48,339 nucleotides of DNA from Nitrospiria bacterium (GCA_035517655.1 DATIYJ010000052.1:1-48339), one strand, 5' to 3'. Numbered from the stretch's first letter, positions 34,076-42,684 are shown. Program-made: numbers and translations. Notes: generated by a model not told the origin, from the sequence alone.

Positions 34076-34104
34076 TTGACTTCGAGATACGATTTAAGCA
34101 ATAT
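34076..34104 (+). promoter_or_regulatory. Promoter TTGACT-17-CAATAT
   Basis: TTGACT 34076-34081 and CAATAT 34099-34104 before fabD. Only about 9 nt of leader remain to ATG 34120, and no Shine-Dalgarno sequence is present. Confidence 0.45.
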
Positions 34105-34119
34105 CTGAATACTTCGACG

Positions 34120-35052
34120 ATGACGGTCGCTTTTTTGTTTCCAGGCCAGGGTTCTCAATATGTCGGAATGGGCGAGAAATTGTTCGCGGCGTCCGATGTG
34201 GCCCGACAGGTTTACCGCACGGCTCAGGAGGTGCTGAAGTTTGATATCGCGACGGTTTGTCATGAGGGTCCCGCCGACCGCTTGAATTTGACCGAGCACA
34301 CGCAGCCGGCGATTCTCACGACCAGCATCGCGGCGTGGAGGATGGCGCAGGAGAGGGGCCTCTCGGCGTCCACGCTGGCCGGACACAGCCTCGGCGAGTA
34401 TACCGCGCTGGTGGCGGCCGGCGGCTTGGCGTTTTCCGATGCCGTAACCCTGGTCCAGAAGCGGGGGCGGTATATGCAGGAGGCTGTTCCGGAGGGGAGC
34501 GGGGCGATGGCCGCCATCCTGGGCTTGGATCGAGGGACGGTGGAAGAAATCTGCAAGGCGGCTTCAGGCCACGGCGTCGTTTCGGCGGCCAATATCAATT
34601 CCCGGGTTCAGATCGTCATCGGCGGAAACCGTCCCGCCGTCGAGGCGGCCATGGCGTTGGCCAAAGAGAGAGGTGCGAAACGGATCGTGCCGTTGGCCGT
34701 CAGCGTTCCTTCCCATTGTGCCTTGATGAAACCGGCGGCTGAACGGCTGGCCCGGGACCTCGACGGCGTGAAGTTTCTTCCGCTGCAGGTTCCGGTCGTG
34801 ACGAATGTGGAGGCCGCGCCGATCGTGTCCGGTGACCTGGCGAAGAAGGCGTTGGTCCGGCAATTGGTGTCTCCCGTTCTCTGGGTCGACACCGTTGAAC
34901 GCATGATTCAAGAAGGGGTTACTGCGTTTGTGGAGATCGGACCCGGCACGGTGTTATCCGGTCTGGTCAAACGGATCGACAGAAACGTGAAAACGTATCA
35001 TATCGAAGACCCGGAAACCTTGGATGAGACCCTGGACGCCCTGACGGTTTAA
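34120..35052 (+). CDS. fabD: Malonyl-CoA:ACP transacylase FabD
   Basis: 310 aa. GHSLGEYTAL with nucleophile Ser90, FPGQGSQYVGMG at the N-terminus, and the later His in VPSHCALMKPA. It loads malonate on AcpP for FabH and FabF. The 155-bp gap after fabH contains a promoter, so this half of the cluster may be transcribed alone. fabG starts 35 bp after. Confidence 0.97.
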   Translation: MTVAFLFPGQGSQYVGMGEKLFAASDVARQVYRTAQEVLKFDIATVCHEGPADRLNLTEHTQPAILTTSIAAWRMAQERGLSASTLAGHSLGEYTALVAAGGLAFSDAVTLVQKRGRYMQEAVPEGSGAMAAILGLDRGTVEEICKAASGHGVVSAANINSRVQIVIGGNRPAVEAAMALAKERGAKRIVPLAVSVPSHCALMKPAAERLARDLDGVKFLPLQVPVVTNVEAAPIVSGDLAKKALVRQLVSPVLWVDTVERMIQEGVTAFVEIGPGTVLSGLVKRIDRNVKTYHIEDPETLDETLDALTV

Positions 35053-35086
35053 ACCCGGCGGACGTTGATTGGAGCGATGGAAAAAG

Positions 35087-35830
35087 ATGGACTTGAAAGG
35101 ACGCGTGGTCATCGTAACGGGAGGCGCCCGCGGCATCGGAAGGGCCATTTCGGAGAGTTTGGTTCAAGACGGCGCCCATCTGGTGATCTCGGATGTCGAT
35201 CTTCGGGAAGCGAAGCAGACGGCCGACGCGCTGGCCTCCTCCGGGCGCCGGTGCCTGGCGGTGGAGGCCAACGTGACCGACGGCAAAGCCGTGGCCGAAA
35301 TGGTGGATCGGGCGATCCAGGAGTTCGGTCGAATCGATGTTTTGATCAACAACGCCGGCATCACGCGCGACGCCCTTCTCCTTCGAATGAAAGAAGAGGA
35401 CTGGGATTTGGTCTTGAATGTGAATCTGAAAGGGGCTTTTCATTGCACGAAGTCCGTTATTTCTACGATGAGCAAGCAGCGTAGCGGACGGATTGTCAAC
35501 ATTGCGTCCATCGTGGGCGTGATGGGAAATGCGGGACAGTCCAACTACGCCGCGTCCAAGGCGGCCTTGATCGGTTTCACAAAGTCCGTGGCCCGGGAGT
35601 ACGCCAGCCGCGGAATCACCGTCAATGCCGTGGCACCCGGATTCATCGATACGGTGATGACCCAGTCCCTTTCGGCGAATGTTCGGGAGAATTTGATGAA
35701 ACAGATACCGTTGGGCCGGCTTGGGACGCCCCAGGACATAGCCCACGCGGTTCGATTCTTGGTGTCAGAAGAAGCCGGATATATCACGGGACAGGTCCTG
35801 CATGTCAATGGCGGCATGTTGATGGTTTGA
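35087..35830 (+). CDS. fabG: 3-oxoacyl-ACP reductase FabG
   Basis: 247 aa, normal length from ATG 35087; TTG 35069 is also in frame. SDR enzyme: NADP-binding TGGARGIG 11-18, NNAGITRD, and catalytic Ser-Tyr-Lys in NIASIVGVMGNAGQSNYAASK. It reduces 3-oxoacyl-ACP in each elongation round. HVNGGMLM near the end is typical of FabG. Confidence 0.97.
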   Translation: MDLKGRVVIVTGGARGIGRAISESLVQDGAHLVISDVDLREAKQTADALASSGRRCLAVEANVTDGKAVAEMVDRAIQEFGRIDVLINNAGITRDALLLRMKEEDWDLVLNVNLKGAFHCTKSVISTMSKQRSGRIVNIASIVGVMGNAGQSNYAASKAALIGFTKSVAREYASRGITVNAVAPGFIDTVMTQSLSANVRENLMKQIPLGRLGTPQDIAHAVRFLVSEEAGYITGQVLHVNGGMLMV

Positions 35831-35892
35831 CAGGATGACGGTCTCATTTCCGTTGTTATTTTTTTAATTGAAGAGGGGAGGTGCAGAAACCA

Positions 35893-36126
35893 ATGGCAGC
35901 CGTGGATGAAAAGGTGAAAAAGATCATTGTGGAGCAACTCGGAGTGGATGAGGAGGACGTGACACCGGATGCCTCTTTTGTCGATGATCTGGGCGCGGAT
36001 TCTCTTGATACTGTTGAATTGGTCATGGCTTTTGAGGAGGAGTTCGGCATTGAAATTCCGGACGAAGACGCCGAAAAGATCCTCACGGTGCAAAACGTCA
36101 TGGATTATATCAAGGAACGGGTATAG
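35893..36126 (+). CDS. acpP: Acyl carrier protein AcpP
   Basis: 77 aa. Ser37 in [15 protein letters not shown] carries phosphopantetheine. ATG 35893 gives [12 protein letters not shown], the usual start; GTG 35881 would add four residues but overlaps the GGGGAGG ribosome site (35875-35881), which lies 11 nt before ATG 35893. It carries acyl chains for FabH, FabD, FabG, FabF, PlsX and, if correctly assigned, the acyl-ACP reductase-like enzyme at 24.8 kb. Confidence 0.97.
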   Translation: MAAVDEKVKKIIVEQLGVDEEDVTPDASFVDDLGADSLDTVELVMAFEEEFGIEIPDEDAEKILTVQNVMDYIKERV

Positions 36127-36201
36127 TGAAGGCCCGCCGGAGGCCGGCCGTTCGTCGTTTTTTATATCCAGATCGTTGCGTGTGAGGAAGGGGGTGGGGT
36201 T

Positions 36202-37443
36202 CTGAATCGCCGCGTGGTCGTGACGGGTTTGGGGGTCGTATCCCCGCTGGGAATCGGGGTCGACCCGACCTGGAAAGCCTTATGCGGCGGGGTCAGCGGG
36301 GTGGGCCGCATCACGCGGTTCGATACGACCGATATGCCGGTGAAAATTGCGGCCGAGGTCAAGGGATTCGATCCGGCGAACTATATCGAAAAAAAAGAGA
36401 TTAAAAAGATGGACACCTTCATCCATTACGCCCTCGCCGCCAGCCGGATGGTGATGGATGATTCCGGTTTAAAGGTGACCTCCGAAAATGCGGACCGGAT
36501 CGGCGTTTATGTCGGCTCCGGGATCGGCGGCCTGAACGCCATTGAGGAATGGCATCGCGTCCTGATGGAAAAGGGACCGAAGCGCGTGACGCCGTTTTTC
36601 ATTCCCATGACCATCATCAATCTGGCTTCCGGACAGATTGCCATCCGGTATAACCTCCAGGGTCCGAACTCCTGTGCGGTGACGGCCTGCGCGACCGGCA
36701 ACAACTGCATCGGGGACGCCTTCCGGATCATCCAACGGGGGGAGGCGGATGCCATCATCGCCGGCGGGACCGAGGCCGCGATTACGCCTCTCGCTGTGGC
36801 GGGGTTTGCGGCTTCGCGCGCCCTCTCGATGCGCAACGACGATCCCGTGCGCGCCAGCCGGCCGTTTGACCGGGAACGGGACGGGTTCGTGCTGGGCGAG
36901 GGCGCCGGACTCCTGCTGCTCGAAGAACGGGAGGCGGCCCGGAGGCGCGGAGCCCGCATCTATGCGGAGGTGGTCGGTTACGCGATGACGGCCGATGCCT
37001 ATCACATTACCGCGCCCCCGGACAGCGGCAGCGGCGCCATCCGGTGCATGTCGCTGGCGCTTAAAGATGCGGGACTGCGGCCGGCCCAAATCGGCTACAT
37101 CAACGCCCACGCCACCTCCACCTTTGCCGATAAAATAGAGACCCGGGCGATCAAGACCGTGTTCGGCGACCATGCCAAGCGGGTTCCGGTCAGTTCCACG
37201 AAATCCATGACCGGTCATCTCCTGGGCGCGGCTGGTGGAGTCGAGGCGGTCTTTACGATCCTGGCGCTGGTGAAGGGTATCATTCCGCCGACCATCAATT
37301 ACGAACATCCGGATCCGGAATGCGATCTGGATTGCGTTCCCAATACCGCTCGGCGCGCGTCCTTGGAGGCGGTGCTGACAAACTCGTTCGGGTTTGGAGG
37401 CACGAACGCTTGCCTGATTTTCAAGAAGCATGAAGAACATTGA
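36202..37443 (+). CDS. fabF: 3-oxoacyl-ACP synthase II FabF, probable CTG start
   Basis: 413 aa from CTG 36202. The only common start in frame, GTG 36214, would omit the conserved first residues: the CTG frame reads LNRRVVVTGLGVVSPLG, the usual FabF N-terminus. AAGGGGG (36188-36194) lies 7 nt before the CTG but 19 nt before the GTG. Catalytic Cys163 (TACATG) then has the same number as the E. coli enzyme; the two His are in NAHATST and TKSMTGHLLGAAG. It elongates acyl-ACP with malonyl-ACP. A weak GCCGG/CCGGC hairpin and T run precede it. Confidence 0.94.
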   Translation: MNRRVVVTGLGVVSPLGIGVDPTWKALCGGVSGVGRITRFDTTDMPVKIAAEVKGFDPANYIEKKEIKKMDTFIHYALAASRMVMDDSGLKVTSENADRIGVYVGSGIGGLNAIEEWHRVLMEKGPKRVTPFFIPMTIINLASGQIAIRYNLQGPNSCAVTACATGNNCIGDAFRIIQRGEADAIIAGGTEAAITPLAVAGFAASRALSMRNDDPVRASRPFDRERDGFVLGEGAGLLLLEEREAARRRGARIYAEVVGYAMTADAYHITAPPDSGSGAIRCMSLALKDAGLRPAQIGYINAHATSTFADKIETRAIKTVFGDHAKRVPVSSTKSMTGHLLGAAGGVEAVFTILALVKGIIPPTINYEHPDPECDLDCVPNTARRASLEAVLTNSFGFGGTNACLIFKKHEEH

Positions 37444-37452
37444 AACGCCGTC

Positions 37453-38169
37453 ATGCTGCTTGAACGCCTCCACACATTTCAAAACGTTTTAGGGTATTCC
37501 TTCCGCAAAACCGATCTTTTACGAGCCGCCCTCACCCACAAATCGTACCTGAACGAACTACGAGCGTCCGAAAAGGACGAGGCCTCGCAGGATAATGAAC
37601 GTCTGGAGTTCTTGGGCGACGCCGTGCTGGATCTGGCCGTCAGCGAGCGTCTGATCGCGCTCTATCCCTTGTCCACGGAAGGAGACCTTTCCAAAATGAA
37701 GGCCCGGCTCGTGAGCGAAGTGACCCTGGCTCGCGTGGCCAGGCGACTGGGCGTCGGTGAATTTCTTCTGCTCGGGCGCGGGGAAGAGCGGACCCGGGGT
37801 CGGGAAAAACCCTCGATCCTGGCGGATGCGCTGGAGGCCGTGATCGCGGCCGTCTATCTCGACGGGGGATTTGAAACCGCCCGCACGGTGCTCCTGCAAA
37901 TTTATGAGGAAGAGTTCCAACGCCTCGACCAGCATCGGGAAGACGTTGATTACAAAACGGAGTTGCAGGAATGCTGTCAGCGGGAGTTTGATGTCCTGCC
38001 CACCTACCGGGTCCTCCGCGAGTCCGGTCCCGACCACCAGAAACTTTTCGAAGTCAATCTGATGATCAAAGAGGAGGTCTTCGGCATCGGCCGGGGGCGG
38101 AGCAAAAAGGAGGCCGAGCAGCAGGCGGCCAAGCAGGCGCTTGAGCGATTGACCCGGCGATCGCTTTAG
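37453..38169 (+). CDS. rnc: Ribonuclease III
   Basis: 238 aa. RNase III domain with NERLEFLGDAVLDLAVSE (catalytic signature) and LADALEAVIAAVYLDGG, then a double-stranded RNA-binding domain from about 160 (DYKTELQECCQ...GRGRSKKEAEQQAAKQAL). It processes rRNA and mRNA. It begins 10 bp after fabF, as in many bacteria. Confidence 0.97.
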   Translation: MLLERLHTFQNVLGYSFRKTDLLRAALTHKSYLNELRASEKDEASQDNERLEFLGDAVLDLAVSERLIALYPLSTEGDLSKMKARLVSEVTLARVARRLGVGEFLLLGRGEERTRGREKPSILADALEAVIAAVYLDGGFETARTVLLQIYEEEFQRLDQHREDVDYKTELQECCQREFDVLPTYRVLRESGPDHQKLFEVNLMIKEEVFGIGRGRSKKEAEQQAAKQALERLTRRSL

Positions 38170-38174
38170 GTTTA

Positions 38175-38852
38175 ATGCGGAATCTCTTTCTATTCTTTCT
38201 CATCACCCTTCTAACCGGGAGCCCGTTGTTCGCGCTCCTCGTTATCGTGGCCGTCTATCTCGCGCTGGATTACCAGTTCATCGGAATATCGCGGCGCTTG
38301 TTCGGGCGCTTCCGGCGGGCCGGAATGATCCGGACGCTGCAGCGGGAGCTTTCGGTCAATCCCCACGATGCGACGGCCCGACGCGATCTCGGGAGGGCCC
38401 TCATCGAGGCCCGCCGCTTCGGCGAAGCGGTTCCCCATCTTGAAAAGGCGGTCGAGCGCATGCCCGATTCGGACGAGACGGTCTTTGATCTCGGGCTTTC
38501 GTATCTCTGGACCGGTCAAGGCCCGGAAGGGGAACGTTTAATCCGGAAAGCCCTGGAACGAAGTCCAAAACTTCGGTACGGTGAGCCTTACCTGCGTTGG
38601 GGTGAATTTCTATTGCATCAGGGACAGGCCGCCGCGGCGGCGGAACGGCTCGAGCAGTTCCGATCGATCTTCTCCTCCAGCGTCGAAGGCCATTACCTTT
38701 TGGGCGTGGCCTATCAACGCGCCGGCGACCGGATTAAGGCGGTCGCGGCCTATCGGACCGCCTTGGAGATGTTCAGGCGCTCTCCGGGATATAAGCGGAG
38801 GGAGGAGCGGCTCTGGGCCTGGAAAACGCGGGCGCGACTGCTGATGATCTGA
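38175..38852 (+). CDS. Membrane-anchored TPR protein
   Basis: 225 aa. Two hydrophobic segments at about 4-32 (LFLFFLITLLTGSPLFALLVIVAVYLALDY), then TPR-like repeats: ATARRDLGRALIEARRFGEAVPHLEKAV, ETVFDLGLSYLWTGQG, and VEGHYLLGVAYQRAGDRIKAVAAYRTAL. It sits 6 bp after rnc, so it is part of that transcript. The partner is unknown; the pattern suggests an envelope scaffold. Confidence 0.75.
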   Translation: MRNLFLFFLITLLTGSPLFALLVIVAVYLALDYQFIGISRRLFGRFRRAGMIRTLQRELSVNPHDATARRDLGRALIEARRFGEAVPHLEKAVERMPDSDETVFDLGLSYLWTGQGPEGERLIRKALERSPKLRYGEPYLRWGEFLLHQGQAAAAAERLEQFRSIFSSSVEGHYLLGVAYQRAGDRIKAVAAYRTALEMFRRSPGYKRREERLWAWKTRARLLMI

Positions 38853-38904
38853 AGCGGCGAAGCGCCTCCGACGCTCTTCCGGCTTGATAAAAAAGAAAAA
38901 AAAC

Positions 38905-38933
38905 TTGACACGTTTTTCCACCCGTGGTATAGT
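38905..38933 (+). promoter_or_regulatory. Sigma-70 promoter (TTGACA-17-TATAGT)
   Basis: TTGACA 38905-38910 and TATAGT 38928-38933. It lies about 260 bp before the outer membrane protein start, giving an unusually long leader. Confidence 0.75.
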
Positions 38934-39191
38934 GCCGACGATTTTGTCAACGGTGACGATCGTAGTTCGGCATGAGGGAGGTCCGGGATTACGGTCGTTT
39001 TAGGATCGCCGTTTACGCGGCCATATGCGCCTCAGTCGAACGGGACGCATTCGAAAGAAAGGAGGTGGGGCGCTCGATCGCGAATCACAGCAGGTTTTAG
39101 GGTTGTTTACTTGTTCGTAACGGAGTAGAGCCATACCAACGCGTTCGGTATCATAGTACGGTATACACACCCTATCAAGGAGGAACAGAGC
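38934..39191 (+). other. Long 5' leader with 42-codon ORF
   Basis: The transcript from the promoter above would carry about 250 nt before ATG 39192. It contains an ATG-led 42-codon ORF (38972-39100) whose last part contains AAAGGAGG (39058-39065), a strong ribosome-site-like run with no start just after it. I recognise no riboswitch. The start of the outer membrane gene itself has AAGGAGGAAC (39178-39187). Confidence 0.4.
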
Positions 39192-40445
39192 ATGAAGAAG
39201 CTTGCGGCAGTGTTTTTCATCCTTCTTTTCGCTTCCACCGCCTCGGCCCAGGTGATCACCAACCCCTCGACCAACGCCCGCATGGACGGTCTGGGGGTGC
39301 AGAACTGGCAGGTGGAGGACGACTTTAACATTTTCATCAACCCCGCCCAGATCGGCAACTACAAAAACAACATTTACGGAGAACTGGGCACGTACGGCGC
39401 GAACACCATTACGGTGAACAACCCAAACCAGAGCGGCATCAATTTGGGGTCCCAATGGGGCGGTATGAATATGGACGTCTCCTACGGCACGTGGGGCGTT
39501 TATCTTGGAAGGCCGTACAGTTTCAACGGCCCGTTGAATCTCATGGGTGCGGGAAGCGCGCCGGGCAACAATCGATTTGATCTATTCTACGGCCTGCACA
39601 GCTCCATGCCGGTGGGCTTTTACTTGAGCTATGCCGATCAATCGGAAAATACGAAATCGGGGGGCACGACATTTAAAGATCAGAGCCAGGAATTTAATCT
39701 GGGAGCCGGCGGGATCTTCGCGGACGGGATGCTGGAGGGCTCTTTGAATATCACCCTTCCTACATCGAAGTGCGTTGATACAACGGGAGGAGACGTGGCC
39801 TGCGGCGGTGCAACCGGAAACACATTTAAAAGTGATGCGGGACCCAGCTTTGCGCTTCTCGTCCGGCATCATGCCGATATGGGAAACAGCAAGCTCCTGA
39901 CCACGGCCCAGATTCAGACGATCGACGCCTCAACGAAAGACTCGACGTCGCCTACCAAGATTGACGACTCGACTTTTGGGTGGAGAATCGATACCGCCTT
40001 GAACTCCAAGCCCAACCCGGATACGCTGGTCGTGGCCGGAATCGGCTTGAACGGAGCCAATCGTACGATAAAACTTAAGGGAGGCGGGGGCAAGGTCACG
40101 TTGGACAATCTGGCTATCCCGGTGAACGTGGCGGTTGAACACCAGACCTTTAAGTATGTGAAGACGCGGATCGGATTGTCCAAGCCGCTTTACAACAAGG
40201 CCAACTGTAAGGACACGACCGGTGCGGATACTTGTAGTGGAAGTGTTCTCGCCAGCGCACAGAAAGTGGACATCGTTTCTGACGGCGCGGCCACGGTCAG
40301 CGCGGGTATCGGCTGGGCCGTCGCGGATAATATGACGGTCGACGCCGTGATCAATCAGGATGTTCTGTTTACCGGAACCTATGTGGTGTCGGGTGTTCCG
40401 GAGACGCTCTCCTCAAAGATTTCGGCCACCTATCGGTTCAAATAA
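39192..40445 (+). CDS. Putative outer membrane beta-barrel protein, unknown family
   Basis: 417 aa. Signal peptide MKKLAAVFFILLFASTASA (cut before QVITN). The chain alternates residues like beta strands (GAYGANTITVNN, GVYLGRPYSF, YGLHSSMPVGFYLSYAD) and ends ISATYRFK, an aromatic-rich C-terminus suited to barrel assembly. One Cys pair lies in CVDTTGGDVAC, another in CKDTTGADTC. No known family is recognised. The long leader, strong promoter, strong ribosome site and the terminator after it suggest an abundant, independently regulated protein. Confidence 0.6.
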   Translation: MKKLAAVFFILLFASTASAQVITNPSTNARMDGLGVQNWQVEDDFNIFINPAQIGNYKNNIYGELGTYGANTITVNNPNQSGINLGSQWGGMNMDVSYGTWGVYLGRPYSFNGPLNLMGAGSAPGNNRFDLFYGLHSSMPVGFYLSYADQSENTKSGGTTFKDQSQEFNLGAGGIFADGMLEGSLNITLPTSKCVDTTGGDVACGGATGNTFKSDAGPSFALLVRHHADMGNSKLLTTAQIQTIDASTKDSTSPTKIDDSTFGWRIDTALNSKPNPDTLVVAGIGLNGANRTIKLKGGGGKVTLDNLAIPVNVAVEHQTFKYVKTRIGLSKPLYNKANCKDTTGADTCSGSVLASAQKVDIVSDGAATVSAGIGWAVADNMTVDAVINQDVLFTGTYVVSGVPETLSSKISATYRFK

Positions 40446-40466
40446 GGCCGAAACGGGTGTTTAACC

Positions 40467-40497
40467 AAAGCCCCTCCGGAAACGGAGGGGCTTTTTT
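40467..40497 (+). terminator. Rho-independent terminator
   Basis: 12-bp stem (40467-40478 with 40483-40494) capped by a GAAA tetraloop and followed by a T run. It ends the outer membrane protein transcript and shows that the long frame from 40457 cannot be the real start of the DUF192 gene. Confidence 0.95.
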
Positions 40498-40541
40498 GTT
40501 CACGTCAGCCAACAAGCTTGGCTTGGAGCCTGACGCCGCAA

Positions 40542-40570
40542 TTGACTTTCCGGATGCCGACACCTATCAT
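40542..40570 (+). promoter_or_regulatory. Promoter TTGACT-17-TATCAT, leaderless geometry
   Basis: TTGACT 40542-40547 and TATCAT 40565-40570. Exactly 6 nt separate the -10 box from GTG 40577. Confidence 0.5.
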
Positions 40571-40576
40571 AATGAC

Positions 40577-41056
40577 GTGGATAAAGAGAAGCTGAAAAAG
40601 GGCGCCTTTTTGGTGATCGCGCTTGTCTCGATGGGGATCGCCATGCCCTTCATAATGGGCAACCAGGGCGCCAATTATTTCATGGTCGAACTCCCGAACG
40701 GCAGGCAGATCCTGACCGAAGTGGCCGACAGCCCCGAGAAGCAGATGGTCGGCCTGTTTTTCGCCAGGGAGCTTCCACCCAACCGCGCCATGCTGTTTAT
40801 CTATGACGATGAAGATTCCCACCGGCTCTGGACAAAAAACAGCCACTTTCCGATCGATATGATTTGGATGGACCGAGACCGAAAGATTCTGCACATCGAG
40901 CAGGCGGCCCCCCCCTGCGCGGATGACCCCTGTCCTTCATACGGGCCGAAGGAAACCGAGGCGATCTATGTTATGGAGGCGGCGGCCGGTTTTGCCAAGA
41001 TGAATCAACTGCAGCCCGGCATGAGCATGATTTTTCGATTGGTCCGACCGGGATGA
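40577..41056 (+). CDS. DUF192 family protein
   Basis: 159 aa from GTG 40577. A signal anchor at about 7-26 (KKGAFLVIALVSMGIAMPFI) is followed by the DUF192 domain: VADSPEKQMVGLFFARELPPNRAMLFIYD, KNSHFPIDMIWMD, and YVMEAAAGFAKMNQLQPG. DUF192 proteins are small extracytoplasmic proteins of unknown function. The preceding terminator excludes the longer frame, and the leaderless promoter picks the GTG. CADDPCPSYGP is an extra Cys pair. It converges on the VCBS lipoprotein gene. Confidence 0.8.
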   Translation: MDKEKLKKGAFLVIALVSMGIAMPFIMGNQGANYFMVELPNGRQILTEVADSPEKQMVGLFFARELPPNRAMLFIYDDEDSHRLWTKNSHFPIDMIWMDRDRKILHIEQAAPPCADDPCPSYGPKETEAIYVMEAAAGFAKMNQLQPGMSMIFRLVRPG

Positions 41057-41102
41057 TGGCTCGACCGTTATAGGTGGAGAAGACGGTTCTCTCCGCAGGG
41101 GC

Positions 41103-41131
41103 GGGGATGAAACGCGTCCCCTACTTTTTTT
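41103..41131 (+). terminator. Terminator after the DUF192 gene
   Basis: GGGGATG-AAACG-CGTCCCC, 7-bp stem with one G-U pair, followed by TACTTTTTTT. It lies between two convergent genes. Confidence 0.75.
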
Positions 41132-42263
41132 GATCGGAGACGTGTTCTTTGGCGAGAAAAATCGAGACCGTGTTGCTCACGTTGTTGGCCACGGCCACGC
41201 CGTCGGAGCTGTCCTTGTTGAATTTTCCGCTCACGGCGGCAAACGGACCGTCGCCCGATCGGTAGGTCGATGGAGGATACACAAAAGTTCCGTCCCCCTT
41301 CCCGATGGCGACCGAGAACCGGCCGGTGAGATCATTCGTGATCAGGAGGTCCTGCTTGCCGTCGCGATCGTAGTCTCCCGTGAGCACGGAGGTGGGACCT
41401 CCGTCCGCTCCGAACTCGATCCCGTCCTGGAACGTGCCGTCGGCGCGTCCGAGAAAGGCGGCCAGCGTGCTCTGGGAACTGTAAATGGCGATCAGATCGG
41501 TGATTCCGTCTCCGTTGTAGTCTCCCGGACTGACGATGAGCGGCCGGAGACGCGTTTTATAGAATTGCGATTTTTCAAAACGGCCGTCCCCCTTGCCTAA
41601 ATAGACCGCGATTCCGCGCTGGATCTCGCCGTTGTCCGCGATGGCCAGGTCCGGATAACCGTCATGGTTCAGGTCGACCGCCGCCAACGAGGTGGGCGTG
41701 TCGCCGGGATCAAAGGAATAGCCTGCCGTGAACCGTCCATGGCCGTCGCCGATAAAAATCAGGACGCGGTCCATCAGCAGCGAGACGGCCAGATCCAGTT
41801 TTTCATCCTGGTTGAAATCGGCCATCGCGATGGCGGTCGGCGTCTTGTGGAGATCTTCGCGCTGCGTGATATGGAAATTCCCGTCTCCTTCCCCCGAGAG
41901 AATCACCAAGGAGGCGTCGGAGTGGTGGATCACGGCGATGTCCGGATAGGGGTCGGCATCGAAACGACCGACCACGAGCGATTGCGGCTCGATTCCCACC
42001 TTGACGGTTTTCGGGTCCTGAAAGGTTCCATCGCCGTTGCCCAACAAGACGGACAGATCGTTGCTGCCGAAGTTGGCCGTGATCAAGTCCAGTTTTCCGT
42101 CGTTGTTCACATCGGCCGCGGCGATTGCCGTCGGATTGGTGCCGACCGGGTAGCTCGTCGGCCCGCTGAATAATTTGGGCGGCGGAGGAGCCGGCGTCCG
42201 CGGGTGGCAGCCGGCCATAATGAAAGCGAGAAAGAGAACGAGGCCCGGAATTGGCTTCGGCAT
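41121..42263 (-). CDS. VCBS/FG-GAP repeat lipoprotein
   Basis: 380 aa from ATG 42263 (the frame opens at 42317). MPKPIPGLVLFLAFIMAGC is a lipoprotein signal with lipobox IMAGC. The rest is seven blades of a beta-propeller, each with a DVNNDGKLD-type calcium-binding loop (NDGKLD, DPYPD, QDEKLD, HDGYPD, GDGITD, RDGKQD). Such propellers are carbohydrate or protein binding and often surface-exposed. Target unknown. Confidence 0.88.
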   Translation of the reverse strand: MPKPIPGLVLFLAFIMAGCHPRTPAPPPPKLFSGPTSYPVGTNPTAIAAADVNNDGKLDLITANFGSNDLSVLLGNGDGTFQDPKTVKVGIEPQSLVVGRFDADPYPDIAVIHHSDASLVILSGEGDGNFHITQREDLHKTPTAIAMADFNQDEKLDLAVSLLMDRVLIFIGDGHGRFTAGYSFDPGDTPTSLAAVDLNHDGYPDLAIADNGEIQRGIAVYLGKGDGRFEKSQFYKTRLRPLIVSPGDYNGDGITDLIAIYSSQSTLAAFLGRADGTFQDGIEFGADGGPTSVLTGDYDRDGKQDLLITNDLTGRFSVAIGKGDGTFVYPPSTYRSGDGPFAAVSGKFNKDSSDGVAVANNVSNTVSIFLAKEHVSDQKK

Positions 42264-42522
42264 AGGATTCCTTGGCGCAGTTTGGCCCATTGTAGCCGAA
42301 TCGAAACCAATCCGCAATCAAAAACAAGGCATCCGGATCAAGCCGTTGCGGGAGTCCCGGCCGGGCCTGTCCCGCCCCAATCATCTTCGGGATACCGAAA
42401 TCCGGGAACAGATAATATTAGAAGTTGACAGGACATGTGACAGTAGTGTAGCATTTAACCGATTGTTCCTTGGGTCGTTATTTGGGAGACGCTGTTCCCT
42501 GGTACTCCAGGACAAGTTATCC
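42264..42522. other. Intergenic region, one promoter seen
   Basis: Divergent gap, continued at 42685-42794. I see the promoter at 42425-42454 and a possible 53-aa gene at 42523-42684, and nothing else convincing. Confidence 0.4.
42425..42454 (+). promoter_or_regulatory. Promoter TTGACA-18-TAGCAT
   Basis: TTGACA 42425-42430 and TAGCAT 42449-42454. It precedes the possible 53-aa gene and, further on, the REC-GGDEF-EAL gene. Confidence 0.5.
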
Positions 42523-42684
42523 ATGCACGATGCGGTTTCAAATAGACAATCTCATCCCGCCTCATCCGAAGAAGTTAAATCTGTCCTCATAAGTGCCTGT
42601 ACGCCTACAGCCCTCGTCCTCATCCTGATCTTTTATTCTTTATGTCATCGACGAATACGTTTGTTTTCTTTGGATGGGCCGTAG
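42523..42684 (+). CDS. Possible small membrane protein, 53 aa
   Basis: MHDAVSNRQSHPASSEEVKS begins a polar segment, then ALVLILIFYSLC is a hydrophobic helix and HRRIRLF a positive end. AGGAC (42509-42513) lies 9 nt before the ATG, and a promoter is 70 bp upstream. It could be a real small protein or chance; I recognise no family. Confidence 0.3.
   Translation: MHDAVSNRQSHPASSEEVKSVLISACTPTALVLILIFYSLCHRRIRLFSLDGP

Noticed and set aside
42175-42684. 169-aa frame on the plus strand
   Set aside because: Its first half is antisense to the VCBS lipoprotein signal peptide; only the last 53 codons have any support.
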